Assembly (NCBI GenBank): GCA_963768415.1
Contig: CAVYHX010000037.1
Location: forward strand, 27,238 to 91,237
DNA length: 64,000 nt
Origin: CAVYHX01 sp963768415
GTDB taxonomy: Bacteria > Pseudomonadota > Gammaproteobacteria > UBA9214
Direction of reading: 5' to 3'
Below are positions 53,450 through 62,814 of the stretch, piece by piece (positions within the stretch are counted from its first letter, which is position 1; each line of letters opens with the position of its first letter). The position numbers and the translations under genes were made by a program. Below the pieces are notes generated by a model. That model did no database searches. It saw only the letters and a program-made list of their open reading frames with translations, and had not been told where the DNA came from.

Positions 53450-54339
53450 GCCGCCCGCCACCAGTCCGCTATCACCCGCGAGATCACCGGATTTACCAGA
53501 TAGCCATAGGACTTGTGGACATTCAGCCCCTTTTCATCCCGGTAATGGTTGTAAATATTCTTGCCCATATCGCTGATATTCTCGATACAACCTCTGGTAA
53601 TCATTGTACCGAAATCATTGGCCAGTACCGGATCCAGGGCCACCAGGTCACCACGCGCTGACACGTTAATCCAGGTGCGTATATTGCGTGGATAGGTCGG
53701 TGTATTGCTATCGACTTTTCCGAGCAGGCGTTTCTGAACATAGTTCATACCGAGTGGACTGCCAATGGTGAGCAAGGTATCGACACAATTACTGATACCT
53801 TCCAGGTGATCAAGCTCCCACAGGGAATCATAGGCAATCACAGACCCCATACTGTGGCCTATCAGCAAGACCTTGTGCTGTCCGGCGACGGCGTCCCTGA
53901 GCGGGGCTTTCTGCAATTCGCGGATTCTGCAGCCAATGTTGTCATTATTGATGAAGTAGCGCTCGGTATCCTGGATCGATAACTTGATGCGCCTGTCAGG
54001 TATCAGGGGTATCAGTAGTGGCAGGTAATCCGCCATTACGTATAGCAATTTGGATAAGCGGTACCTCAGTGGCCGTGCGCTCCTGATGTCATGCGGTAGT
54101 ATGACCGGTTGCTCCAACAGCCGGTCAACCCAGGGGGTAATCCGGTTGATATCGATATATATATGGTAAAAAAGATAGTTCCAGGCGACCAGCGAAAAGG
54201 CTTCAGTACGCTCTATCTCATCGGCAACTTCAGAATCGATCGTGCGAATACCATGCAACAGGCAACGCAGCAATTGTTGTTTGTGGAGTGATGCTGGCGG
54301 CTTGGGATTCTTGCCGGGGACAAAGATAATCGTCTTCAA
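53446..54339 (-). CDS. Alpha/beta hydrolase-like protein of unknown function
   Basis: 297 residues. The nucleophile elbow is clear: VLLIGHSMGSVIAYDSLWEL (Ser near residue 162). A pre-strand TIIFVPGKNPKPP opens the protein and TLLTIGSPLGMNYV lies downstream, all in the order of a lipase-type hydrolase. No signal peptide. First of a four-gene run with GDPD, GlpD and glycerol kinase, so a lipase or lysophospholipase supplying glycerophosphodiesters is a natural guess; activity is unproven. Confidence 0.7.
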   Translation of the reverse strand: MKTIIFVPGKNPKPPASLHKQQLLRCLLHGIRTIDSEVADEIERTEAFSLVAWNYLFYHIYIDINRITPWVDRLLEQPVILPHDIRSARPLRYRLSKLLYVMADYLPLLIPLIPDRRIKLSIQDTERYFINNDNIGCRIRELQKAPLRDAVAGQHKVLLIGHSMGSVIAYDSLWELDHLEGISNCVDTLLTIGSPLGMNYVQKRLLGKVDSNTPTYPRNIRTWINVSARGDLVALDPVLANDFGTMITRGCIENISDMGKNIYNHYRDEKGLNVHKSYGYLVNPVISRVIADWWRAA

Positions 54340-54375
54340 CGGTATTTGTTCTCTGAAAATATTGCATATATATCG

Positions 54376-55764
54376 TCAAAAAGACCTTAATTGCTGACTG
54401 GTTGGTTCGGCGCAACAGTACCAGTTCTCGGACAAGCGCGGGATGGATGTATCCTGTTCATATCGAGGTAAATCGGGCGCCTGTTTCCCGGCGTGCTGGT
54501 GAGCGCGAGTCCAGACGCCATTGAAAATCTCCCGCCGGCTCATGCCCTTCTCCTCCGCCTCCATCACCCATGACTGGATCGCCTGTTGCAGGGCATCAAC
54601 CTCCGGATCCGGATTCTCCCAGCGATAGCCCAGAGTCAGCTGATCAAATCCGGAAATAACCCCGGTCAGATGGTCCAGATCAAGTATGAACGAACCCTGC
54701 GGGATCAGCAGCCGGATGGAAAACTGCACCGGTGCGACATTCCCGATCAGATCAAGATCGACGATGTGGTGCAGCAGATCGAGATAGCTTTCCAGTGTCG
54801 TCCAGGGTGTAAAGGCAACAAATGTCGGCGAAAATGCGATATCGATATCACGCAGGAATGCCAGGGCGGAAATGAAATCCGCGCGGGTATGCCCCTTGTC
54901 CAGATACTCCAGCACCGCGTCGTCAACAGACTCAACAGCAGAAATTATAAACAGGCAGCCGGTTTCACCGAGTTCCCTTATTTCATCAGGATAATTAACG
55001 ATATGCTCGACCTTGATGGTGGCATCATAGGTAATGTGCGGGAACTCAGCATGCAGTGCGCGCACTATTTTCAATGCATGCCCCGGCCCATTGAAGAAAT
55101 CCGGGTCACCGAAAGAGATATGCTGCGCACCCTGGGCGATCTGTGTGCGGATATCATCGAGAACGATGTGTTCCGGAATTACCCTGAATACACCCTTGTA
55201 GACAGGTGCAACCGGACAATGTCTGCATAAATATTTACAACCACGTGTCGTTTCGGCAAAGCCCACGACCTTGTGTGTACCATCCGGCAGCACCAGGCTG
55301 GCATAACTCGTTAACGGCGGCAAACCAGAGCGGTCCGGCTTGATAAATGTAATTTTATCCAGGCACACCGCCGGGCCGGTCGCGGCGATCTCGCCACCGC
55401 TCCTGAGCTGCTCGATCAGGGCCAGCATGCCGGGCTCGACCTCCCCGCCGAGGATGGAAGCAACGCCCATGGACCTGAAGAGATCGGCGTTCATGGGTGC
55501 ATACAGACCGAAAACACAGAGGCTTGCCCCGGGCGCGAGTTGTTTGATACGCGGTATTGCCTCGACCGCAATCCGGGTAGCGGTATGCATGGGTACATAC
55601 AGGGCAACCAGTGCGGCATCCGCCAGTAATTCCCCATCCAGGCGCTGAATGGAGAGATCGAGGCAGTGGACGTCGCAGCCTGCCGCACCCAGCCAGGCTG
55701 CCGGCTGCGCCAGACCGAACGGCTGGCGCCCGATCTCATAGGGATTGATGAGTACTACCTTCAT
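54376..55764 (-). CDS. B12-binding-domain radical SAM protein with CCAEP tail
   Basis: 462 residues. The N-terminal ~130 residues have the B12-binding-like Rossmann layout (KVVLINPYEIGRQPFG, ALYVPMHTATRIAVEAIPRI, SILGGEVEPGMLALIEQL). The radical SAM core has TTRGCKYLCRHCPV, with the iron-sulfur cysteines 176, 180 and 183 in a Cx3Cx2C arrangement. The extreme C-terminus reads NWYCCAEPTSQQLRSF (Cys450-Cys451), matching the CUAEP/CCAEP-tail radical SAM group, in whose relatives the second Cys can be selenocysteine. Substrate unknown. It is separated by 36 bases from the hydrolase gene. Confidence 0.82.
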   Translation of the reverse strand: MKVVLINPYEIGRQPFGLAQPAAWLGAAGCDVHCLDLSIQRLDGELLADAALVALYVPMHTATRIAVEAIPRIKQLAPGASLCVFGLYAPMNADLFRSMGVASILGGEVEPGMLALIEQLRSGGEIAATGPAVCLDKITFIKPDRSGLPPLTSYASLVLPDGTHKVVGFAETTRGCKYLCRHCPVAPVYKGVFRVIPEHIVLDDIRTQIAQGAQHISFGDPDFFNGPGHALKIVRALHAEFPHITYDATIKVEHIVNYPDEIRELGETGCLFIISAVESVDDAVLEYLDKGHTRADFISALAFLRDIDIAFSPTFVAFTPWTTLESYLDLLHHIVDLDLIGNVAPVQFSIRLLIPQGSFILDLDHLTGVISGFDQLTLGYRWENPDPEVDALQQAIQSWVMEAEEKGMSRREIFNGVWTRAHQHAGKQAPDLPRYEQDTSIPRLSENWYCCAEPTSQQLRSF

Positions 55765-55983
55765 ATTTTTTATATATTTAACAGTATATTATGATGCATT
55801 CGTATAAATACACATTAATTACCGAACAGGGCCAGCGTGCGCTGCGACTAAGCACAATCTGCGCATGCCTGGCTAGCTTAACATTTTAAACTGCTTGACC
55901 GGATAAACCGTTGCATGGTTGCGAGCACACCTGCACGCCGCATAGAATGCGCACGCATTCCTTCATATTCCAGAGACAATGAT

Positions 55984-56422
55984 ATGGCTGTCAGCAGAGA
56001 CATCGGCTGGTCAGGATACTTGCTACGGTTTTTGGCAGCCGCTGTGCTTGTATTCTCCACCTACAATCCGGAAGAGTATTCGTACTACCATTGGGCGAAA
56101 CATGGGTGGAACACACATTCCCGCAATCGATCCCCTGCTGATCTTTGCAGGTGTCGTGCTGTTAATCGGCTGGACGATATTCCTGCGCGCGACCGGACGC
56201 TCTCTGGGCGTTTTCGGTCTGGTCCTGGCGTTTGCGTTCTTCGGTACCTTCATCTGGATGCTGGTGAACTGGAACTGGATCCCGGCGGACAGTACCCGGG
56301 CAATGTCCTATATAGTCGAGGTGGTACTATCCGGTGTCCTCGCTACCGGCGTATCCTGGTCACACATACGCAGGCGCATCACCGGACAAATTGACGTTGA
56401 TGAAATCGAAGGTGACATTTAA
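55984..56422 (+). pseudogene. DUF6524-like membrane protein, frameshifted
   Basis: From ATG 55984 the frame reads MAVSRDIGWSGYLLRFLAAA, then VFSTYNPEEYSYYHWAKHG, and stops being protein-like at about 56100. The next frame continues THIPAIDPLLIFAGVVLLIGWTIFLRATGRSLG, FAFFGTFIWMLVNWNWIPA and SWSHIRRRITGQIDVDEIEGDI to 56422. One base change near 56098-56108 gives a single protein of about 146 residues with four membrane helices. The HIRRRxTGQxDVDE end is typical of DUF6524. Function unknown. Confidence 0.75.
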
Positions 56423-56571
56423 GGCCGCGCCGAATGTATTGAAATTCTCCCTTCATTGCACGCGTATTGTGCTGGCATCTCGAATGACGCACGCTGCATG
56501 CGAGATACATATCACCGGAAACTCCCTATTATTAGCTTGAGCAATATCAGGCAAGCTGCGCCGCTGGAATT

Positions 56572-57741
56572 ATGACTAATCAGACCGAGATCCGTTATAT
56601 CGATTCGCCCGCAGCGCTGGACGAACTGTGCCGGCAACTTTCACATGTCTCCTGGATAGCGCTGGACACGGAGTTTATGCGGGAAAAAACCTATTATCCG
56701 GGACTGTGTCTGATCCAGGTCGCAACTCCCGATCTGGTGGCCTGCATCGACCCGCTGGCGATCAGCGACCTGTCCCCCTTTCTGGATGTTATATATGACA
56801 GCAGCATCACCATCGTGATGCATGCAGCACGCCAGGACCTGGAAATACTCTACCACCTGCGCGGCACACTCCCTGCCCCAGTGTTCGATACCCAGATCGC
56901 AGCGCTGCTGCTGGGACTACCCGACCAGACCGGATACGGGAATCTTGTCAAGGCGATACTGGGCGTCAATCTGGAGAAATTACATACGCGCGCCGACTGG
57001 TCAGTCCGGCCACTGACCCGTGACCAGATCAAGTATGCAGCCGATGATGTCATTTACCTGGTCGAGGCCTATCAACAAATCGTAACCCGGCTCACCGAAC
57101 TGGGCCGCATTGACTGGCTCGCTGATGACTTCGAAAATCTAGTCGATCCAGCCCTGTACAACAATCAGCCGGAGCTTGCCTGGTTAAAGGTGCGGGGCAG
57201 CAATCGTCTGAAAGGAGCCAGCCTGGCGATCCTGCAGGCACTGGCGCGCTGGCGTGAAGAAACTGCCCGGAGAGATGACCGGCCGCGCGGCTGGCTGTTG
57301 AAGGACGATGTCCTGATCGACATTGCACGTCACATACCGGGGACCCGGCAAGCACTCGGAAAAATCCGTGGCCTGCATGATGGTATGTTGAATAAATACG
57401 GTGAGCAGTTGCTGGAAGCCATTCAGGAGGCAAAAGACAGGCAGCCTGCGCCATTTCCACGGACGGACAAGCGGGCACGTCTTACACCTGCACAGGATGC
57501 CGTAGTTGATGTGATGATGGCGCTGGTGCGCATCAGCGGCACAGATAATTCGCTGAATCCTGCGGTCCTGGCTTCCAGAAAACAACTGGAAGAACTCATG
57601 GTTAACGGCAGCAATTCCGCCGTGATGCGGGGCTGGCGCAAAAAACTGGTAGGCGACCGGTTGCAAGCCTTGCTGGATGGACACATCAGCCTGTCAGTCA
57701 ACGACGGAAAAGTTGTATTGCACCCGCCGGGAACAGCCTGA
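56572..57741 (+). CDS. rnd: Ribonuclease D
   Basis: 389 residues. DEDDy exonuclease motifs in order: WIALDTEFMREKTYYPGLC (Asp, Glu), VMHAARQDLEILYHL (Asp), and QIKYAADDVIYLVEAYQ (Tyr, Asp). Then an HRDC domain (about 210-290: ALARWREETARRDDRPRGWLLKDDVL) and a second HRDC-like C-terminal domain. It trims the 3' ends of tRNA precursors. Stands alone on the plus strand, converging on the ABC-2 permease. Confidence 0.95.
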   Translation: MTNQTEIRYIDSPAALDELCRQLSHVSWIALDTEFMREKTYYPGLCLIQVATPDLVACIDPLAISDLSPFLDVIYDSSITIVMHAARQDLEILYHLRGTLPAPVFDTQIAALLLGLPDQTGYGNLVKAILGVNLEKLHTRADWSVRPLTRDQIKYAADDVIYLVEAYQQIVTRLTELGRIDWLADDFENLVDPALYNNQPELAWLKVRGSNRLKGASLAILQALARWREETARRDDRPRGWLLKDDVLIDIARHIPGTRQALGKIRGLHDGMLNKYGEQLLEAIQEAKDRQPAPFPRTDKRARLTPAQDAVVDVMMALVRISGTDNSLNPAVLASRKQLEELMVNGSNSAVMRGWRKKLVGDRLQALLDGHISLSVNDGKVVLHPPGTA

Positions 57742-57746
57742 CAGCC

Positions 57747-58520
57747 TCAGGTGCGAATCCCGTGCCCCTTGCGCAGCAAATAGATAGTGAATGAATACAA
57801 CAACACGATAAATCCGGCACTGATCGCATATGACATCGAAATACTGATATCCGATATACCCAGAAAACCGTATCGAAATGCATTGATCATGTACAGAATC
57901 GGATTTGCCAGCGAAACATCCTGCCAGAATTCGGGAAGCATATTGATAGAATAAAAAATACCGCCCAGATAAGTCAGTGGTGTGAGCACAAAGGTCGGTA
58001 TGATGGAAATGTCATCAAAGCTTTTCGCGAATACACCGTTGATCAGGCCTGCCAGGGAAAACAGTATGGCAGTGAGGATAATCATGGAAAACATGACCCA
58101 CAGGCTGTGAATATTCAACGGATGAAAAACCAGTGAAACCAGCGTCACCGCCACGCCTACGGTAAGACCGCGCGCAACACCGCCAGAGACAAACCCGAGC
58201 ACGATAATGTAATTGGGTATTGGCGAAATCAGCATTTCCTCTATGTGACGCTGGAACTTGGCCCCGTAGAATGATGAAACGACATTTGCATAGGAATTGG
58301 TTATGACTGCCATCATGATCAGGCCGGGAATGATGAATTCCATATAGTCGAAGCCTCCCATCTTCCCGATCCGCGGACCAATCAGGTTGCCGAAAATAAC
58401 GAAATACAAGGCCGTGGTAATCATCGGGGGGAGTACAGTCTGGATCCAGATACGGCCAAACCGGAGTATCTCCTTGGTCACTATTGCCCGCAGCGCTATC
58501 ACTTTTTCATTCAGGGTCAT
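57747..58520 (-). CDS. ABC-2 type transporter, permease
   Basis: 257 residues, six membrane helices in the ABC2 order (TVLPPMITTALYFVIFGNLIG, YMEFIIPGLIMMAVITNSYANV, GGVARGLTVGVAVTLVSLVFH, WVMFSMIILTAILFSLAGLIN, IIPTFVLTPLTYLGGIFYSINML, ISAGFIVLLYSFTIYLLRKGHG). Resembles the YadH type. Its ATG overlaps the stop of the ATPase gene by four bases. Substrate unknown; together they form a simple exporter. Confidence 0.92.
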   Translation of the reverse strand: MTLNEKVIALRAIVTKEILRFGRIWIQTVLPPMITTALYFVIFGNLIGPRIGKMGGFDYMEFIIPGLIMMAVITNSYANVVSSFYGAKFQRHIEEMLISPIPNYIIVLGFVSGGVARGLTVGVAVTLVSLVFHPLNIHSLWVMFSMIILTAILFSLAGLINGVFAKSFDDISIIPTFVLTPLTYLGGIFYSINMLPEFWQDVSLANPILYMINAFRYGFLGISDISISMSYAISAGFIVLLYSFTIYLLRKGHGIRT

Positions 58521-59452
58521 GCTGTGACACCGCCGTTGTCATTATTTTCCACCAGGCGCATGAACAGCTCTTCAAGCCGGTTGGTCTTGTTACGCATGCT
58601 GAGCACACGTACACCATGAGTTGACAGGTCCGTAAACAGACTGTTGATAGAGCGATCGCGGGTAATTTCCGCTGCCAGTGTATATTCATCGATCAGCTGG
58701 AGACTATGACCCGGCAATTCCGGAAGCGCCTGCAGCGGTGCTTCAAGATCGAGGATAAAGGTTTCCGTTAACAGGGTGTTGAGCAGTTTTTTCGTGCTGG
58801 TATTTTCGATCAGCTGGCCTTCATCGATGATCGCAATGTTACGGCAGAGACTCTCAGCCTCCTCGAGATAATGCGTGGTCAGAATGATAGTGGTTCCGGA
58901 GGCATTGATCTCCCTGAGAAACTGCCACATGGAGCGGCGGATCTCGATATCGACCCCCGCCGTCGGTTCATCGAGAATCAGCAGGCGCGGCTCATGCACC
59001 AGCGCCCGCGCTATCATCAGGCGGCGCTTCATGCCACCTGACAGATTGCGTGCCATCTCGCGCCGCTTGCCCCACAAGTCGAGATGCCTGAGGTACTTTT
59101 CCGCCCTGCGGAACGCCTCGTGCCGTTCAATTCCATAATAGCCGGCCTGGTTCGCGACCACTTCGATTACCGGCTCGAACATATTGAAATTGAATTCCTG
59201 CGGCACCAGCCCGAGACAGGCCTTGGCGTCCGCCGGACTGGTATCGAGATCATGCCCGAAGATCGAGACCGAGCCGGCGGACTTGTTGACCAGTGAAGCG
59301 ATGATGCCGATAGTGGTTGATTTACCGGCACCATTCGGACCCAGCAAGGCAAAGAAATCACCCTGTGCGACATCCAGGGAAATTCCCCTGAGTGCCACAT
59401 ACCCGCCCTTGTAGGTCTTTTCAAGGTTATGGATTGACAGTGCAGATATCAT
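58517..59452 (-). CDS. ABC transporter ATP-binding protein (YadG type)
   Basis: About 311 residues from ATG 59452 (MISALSIHNLEKTYKGG); a further in-frame ATG upstream adds nine residues of no obvious value. Walker A GPNGAGKSTT (residues 38-47), Q-loop VPQEFNFNMFEP, signature NLSGGMKRRLMIARAL, Walker B RLLILDEPTAGVD, H-loop TTHYLEEAESL. The C-terminal ~80 residues are the usual extension of this exporter class. Pairs with the downstream permease. Confidence 0.93.
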   Translation of the reverse strand: MISALSIHNLEKTYKGGYVALRGISLDVAQGDFFALLGPNGAGKSTTIGIIASLVNKSAGSVSIFGHDLDTSPADAKACLGLVPQEFNFNMFEPVIEVVANQAGYYGIERHEAFRRAEKYLRHLDLWGKRREMARNLSGGMKRRLMIARALVHEPRLLILDEPTAGVDIEIRRSMWQFLREINASGTTIILTTHYLEEAESLCRNIAIIDEGQLIENTSTKKLLNTLLTETFILDLEAPLQALPELPGHSLQLIDEYTLAAEITRDRSINSLFTDLSTHGVRVLSMRNKTNRLEELFMRLVENNDNGGVTA

Positions 59453-59498
59453 CTTCTGGCAGGGCCGGGAGTCATGCAATGATTTTCCGGCGACAAGC

Positions 59499-59690
59499 CT
59501 ACACCACTGAAATCAGAAAAAAGACGAACAGGATTACGATAACGATCGGGATCAGGAAGCCGCTCCAGTCCCGGTGCTCGGCATTCCGGCTTTGTTCCAG
59601 CATCGTCTTTACCCCGGGCCCGGCCCAGATCAATACGCCCAGCGCAATTGCCCCAAGCAGTACCATTTCCCATGCAGACATCTGTTCCAT
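59499..59690 (-). CDS. Small two-helix membrane protein
   Basis: 63 residues. Two hydrophobic segments (MVLLGAIALGVLIWAGPG and FLIPIVIVILFVFFLISVV) flank a charged loop (KTMLEQSRNAEHRDW). It fits as a genuine small gene just before the ABC exporter on the same strand, 46 bases away. Function unknown. An overlapping frame covering the same bases was rejected as less protein-like. Confidence 0.6.
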   Translation of the reverse strand: MEQMSAWEMVLLGAIALGVLIWAGPGVKTMLEQSRNAEHRDWSGFLIPIVIVILFVFFLISVV

Positions 59691-59928
59691 AATTAATCAC
59701 CAGCTAACATGAATTATCGCAGCTTGCATTCTATGCAGGATTCGTCACCCATGGCATATCCAGCGGCCAATGGCCGTGCAGGCTGCGGTTTCCGGTAGGG
59801 TTTTACGTTATGATCGGGTATCAGTCAAAGCCAACCGGGGATTCAACCGTGGAAACCTGCAATACCAGGAAACCCCTTGTGACCTTACCTGCCGCTGCCA
59901 GCGGCATCCCGATGCCGGTCAACGCTTC

Positions 59929-60685
59929 ATGACATCCTGGGTCGAAGGCAGGGTTATCGGCCGGCGGCAGTGGACAGATACGCTCTACTCCATACAGATC
60001 GAGGCGGAAATCGCCGCGTTTACCGCCGGACAGTTTACCCGGCTTGCCCTGGAAATCGATGGCGAAATAGTTGCGCGCCCCTACTCATTCGTTAACGGGC
60101 CGAAGAATCCGGTCCACGAATTCTACTATATCATCGTCGCCGATGGCCCACTGACCCATCAGCTGGCAAAGCTCCAGGCGGGAGATACGGTGTTAATAGC
60201 ACCCCGTGCCGCCGGTTTTTTTATCCTGGACGAAGTGCCTGGTGCAGATTATCTGTGGATGCTCTCTACCGGCACGGCAATCGGCCCATTCCTTTCCATC
60301 CTGACCACGGATGAAGCCTGGCAGCGATTCAAGCGGATCGTGCTGGTTCATGCGGTACGTACGGCAGCGGAACTGAGTTACCAGGCGGAGATCGGGGCCC
60401 TGCTGGAGCAGCACCCGGAGCAGCTGCAATTTATACCGTTTGTCAGCCAGGAAGAATACCGACTTCGCGATCAGGGGGCGCGTTACGACAGCGCTGGAAA
60501 ACGGACTCCTGGAGCAACGTGCCGGACTCGCGCTCTCCGCCGGGACATCCCAGGTCATGATCTGCGGTAATCCGTCAATGGTTCACGATACGCAGACGCT
60601 CCTGGAAGCACGTGGCCTGAAAAAGAACAAACGTCGCGACCCGGGACAGATAACCACAGAACAATACTGGAAGGCAGCGAAATAA
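59929..60685 (+). pseudogene. fpr: Ferredoxin/flavodoxin-NADP reductase, frameshifted
   Basis: From ATG 59929: FAD-binding motif ARPYSFVNGP, NADP-side motifs STGTAIGPFLSIL and VLVHAVRTAAELSYQ, then FVSQEE where the frame is lost. In the next frame TDFAIRGRVTTALENGLLEQ and the end VMICGNPSMVHDTQTLLEARGL with EQYW continue to 60685. Deleting one G near 60454 joins them into ~251 residues, full length for Fpr. All functional motifs are present in the joined protein, so the break may be a sequence error. Upstream frame before 59929 is not conserved. Confidence 0.85.
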
Positions 60686-60735
60686 GGTGAAACCGTGATA
60701 TTGCCCGGCACTGCCGTAGCTGTCAGAATCGAGAC

Positions 60736-60996
60736 ATGAAAAAACTGAAAAATGAAGCGCAACTTCTCAAGGAAGCAATTCGTGCGGGCATGGAGTACGG
60801 GCAGAAACGGGGCGTCGTCGAATTTGAAGCAACGGACTCGGCGAACGATAAAATAGAATATATCTACCGGCTGCTGGTCCATGACAAGGTCATTCAGCCC
60901 CTTGCCAGGGGTGATAACTCCCAGCCGAACATGCGGCACAAGCTGGCATTGTGGATTTCCCGCGAATTACCACCGGACCACCCGCTGCTGAAATAG
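60736..60996 (+). CDS. DUF5062-like small protein
   Basis: 86 residues. The layout (MKKLKNEAQLLKEAIRAG start, DSANDKIEYIYRLLVHDKVI core, PNMRHKLALWISRELPPDHPLL end) agrees with DUF5062 proteins of Vibrio and relatives. No signal peptide or membrane segment; cytoplasmic and of unknown role. It follows the reductase by 50 bases and ends just before repeat locus C. Confidence 0.75.
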   Translation: MKKLKNEAQLLKEAIRAGMEYGQKRGVVEFEATDSANDKIEYIYRLLVHDKVIQPLARGDNSQPNMRHKLALWISRELPPDHPLLK

Positions 60997-61007
60997 GCGC
61001 TTCACCC

Positions 61008-61335
61008 TGACGGCAAGCTTGTTGGCCGAATGAATTCGGCCCTACTCAATCAGCCATGTAAGGTCGAATTCATTCGACCAGCGGCGTTTCAGCGTCATTG
61101 AATCAGACCTGTAAGGTCGAATTCATTCGACCAGCGGTGTTTCAGCGTCGTTGAATCAGACCTGTAGGGTCGAATTCATTCGACCTACGGTGTTTCAGCG
61201 TCGTTGAATCAGACCTGTAGGGTCGAATTCATTCGACCAGCGGTATTTCATCGTCATCTGTCATCCAGATGCTGCTGTTGGCCGAATACCCGATAAAGCG
61301 CCGGGCACAAGTGAATTCGGCCCTGCAACGGTAAT
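61008..61335 (+). repeat. REP/REPIN-like mosaic repeat, locus C (four units, interrupted right module)
   Basis: Short leader (CTGACGGCAAG), inverted GTAG palindrome ending CTAC at 61044. Four 53-bp direct units follow at 61058, 61111 (both GTAAG variants), 61164 and 61217. Then the right module GTCATCTGTCATCCAGATGC and a final inverted palindrome. That last hairpin is interrupted by about 25 foreign bases at 61288-61312. Same order as locus B but with four units instead of one. Confidence 0.85.
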
Positions 61336-61423
61336 CTATGGGGAAGAGTCCTGAGATAAACCGTATGCATGCCACCCTCGCAGTGAACTCCGTATATTCC
61401 CCGGCAGCGACTGCAAATACCAC

Positions 61424-62626
61424 CTACAGGAACAGCGTCAGTACACCGGTATAACCATACAGGAGATTGTGCGATATCTCGCCATTTGCAAAAAACCCCA
61501 CCAGCGGGAATTCACCAAGCTGTTCGCTGATCATCTTCAGTTCTTCGGACTTGTCACCGAACTGATGACGGCCACGACCAAGGCAGGTGTAATACACACC
61601 ACCCGAGATCCTGCCATTGGCGCGTCGCTTAAGGTCAGTGAGCATGCGCAGCATGTCATCCCGGGCGCTGTCACCATCGCGGCGGCAGAACATAATGGAA
61701 TCCTCTTTCTCCACCAGGTCGCCAATCGCGAGCAGTTTTCGCTCCGGGTCGATACCCACCAGATTCCGCACCAGGTAATCGCCGGTATCTGATGCCGGCA
61801 CAGGCAGGCCGGCAAATACATAGCCCGCCACACGGGAATAATCCCGGGCCAGAACTTCCCCGATATCCTCACTGAACACATCCAGTGCCGGCCTGCCGTC
61901 AAGCTCAATCAGAATATTACTGTCACAGGCGGTTATCGTGTGCCTGTTGCCCAGGGGGGTGCACCCCTGGGTAAGTCCGGTGATGACAGGTATCTCGGCA
62001 GACAGCAGCACCCCCGACAATCCGTTCTCGTAAATCCGCCCGGCAATCTGTAACTGGGAATGATCATCTCCGGCCGAACTCAGGCCACCGACCAGGAACC
62101 CGGGATCAAGCTCGGCAGAGAGTGATTCGATAACTTGCGGAATATGGTTATAACGCGGATCACCGTGGACAATTGCAAAGCGAGCCGACCGTTCGGCAAT
62201 CCAGTTCTGGTTGGCCGCAAGCGTATCGGCCAGGGCATCGATTCCCGCCGGCAGCAGCCGGTAACTGTCCGGCGGCAGCGATGCCAGCATTATGGCCGCC
62301 GCCGGCTCATCGTAAATCTCGCGCGCGGTTGCGCATATCCCGCTCCCGACCGTACCGATCCAGTCGGCAACACCCGTGTGTGTGCGTAAATATTCAAGCA
62401 GCTTGTCCAGATTCGGCGCCAGCGGGTCAGTGATGTACAACAGCCCGAGTACGGCATCCGGGAAAATTCGGGATACCTCCCCTGCGCCCAGATCAGTCCA
62501 GGCAGCGGTCGGCAATGGCACGCCAGTCACTCCCTGTTGCACAAGCACTTCTAAATGCGGGTGTCTGCATGCGTCGATTGTATTCCGTAATACCGCGAGC
62601 CACATAAGGCCGGCCGCGCGGGTCAT
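61424..62626 (-). CDS. FIST-domain sensor protein
   Basis: 400 residues. FIST N-terminal domain (about 60-210) with WIGTVGSGICATAREIYDEPA and FAIVHGDPRYNHIPQVIESLS, LVGGLSSAGDDHSQLQIAG, SGVLLSAEIPVITGLTQGCTPLG. FIST_C domain (about 230-390) with DYLVRNLVGIDPERKLLAIGD, GVYYTCLGRGRHQFG and FPLVGFFANGEISHNLLYGYTGVL. The domain binds small ligands, probably amino acids, and usually feeds a kinase or cyclase; none is adjacent. It is divergent from the Sel1/protease gene across a Fur box. Confidence 0.88.
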   Translation of the reverse strand: MTRAAGLMWLAVLRNTIDACRHPHLEVLVQQGVTGVPLPTAAWTDLGAGEVSRIFPDAVLGLLYITDPLAPNLDKLLEYLRTHTGVADWIGTVGSGICATAREIYDEPAAAIMLASLPPDSYRLLPAGIDALADTLAANQNWIAERSARFAIVHGDPRYNHIPQVIESLSAELDPGFLVGGLSSAGDDHSQLQIAGRIYENGLSGVLLSAEIPVITGLTQGCTPLGNRHTITACDSNILIELDGRPALDVFSEDIGEVLARDYSRVAGYVFAGLPVPASDTGDYLVRNLVGIDPERKLLAIGDLVEKEDSIMFCRRDGDSARDDMLRMLTDLKRRANGRISGGVYYTCLGRGRHQFGDKSEELKMISEQLGEFPLVGFFANGEISHNLLYGYTGVLTLFL

Positions 62627-62697
62627 TCATTACAGCGCCCGAACGACCATGAACGTTTCTGGTATTTCCGGGTCTGACCTGTATGACGTCACAGGGC

Positions 62698-62725
62698 TTG
62701 ATATGTTAATGATACTCATTATCAT
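62698..62725 (+). promoter_or_regulatory. Sigma-70-like promoter overlapped by the Fur box
   Basis: TTGATA (62698-62703) and TATCAT (62720-62725) are 16 bases apart. It points to the Sel1/protease gene starting at 62815. The Fur box lies between and over the -10, the expected position for repression by iron-loaded Fur. Confidence 0.6.
62705..62723. promoter_or_regulatory. Fur box
   Basis: GTTAATGATACTCATTATC matches the 19-base consensus GATAATGATAATCATTATC at 17 positions, with the two halves in the correct palindromic order. It lies between the divergent FIST and Sel1/protease genes. Confidence 0.8.
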
Positions 62726-62814
62726 TTTACCTCCTTATCCTAAAGGACTCATCAGCACGGCCGAGATGCTCTATGAGGCATGCCGGAAATACTGCAATTT
62801 GCAGGAGGGTTTAC

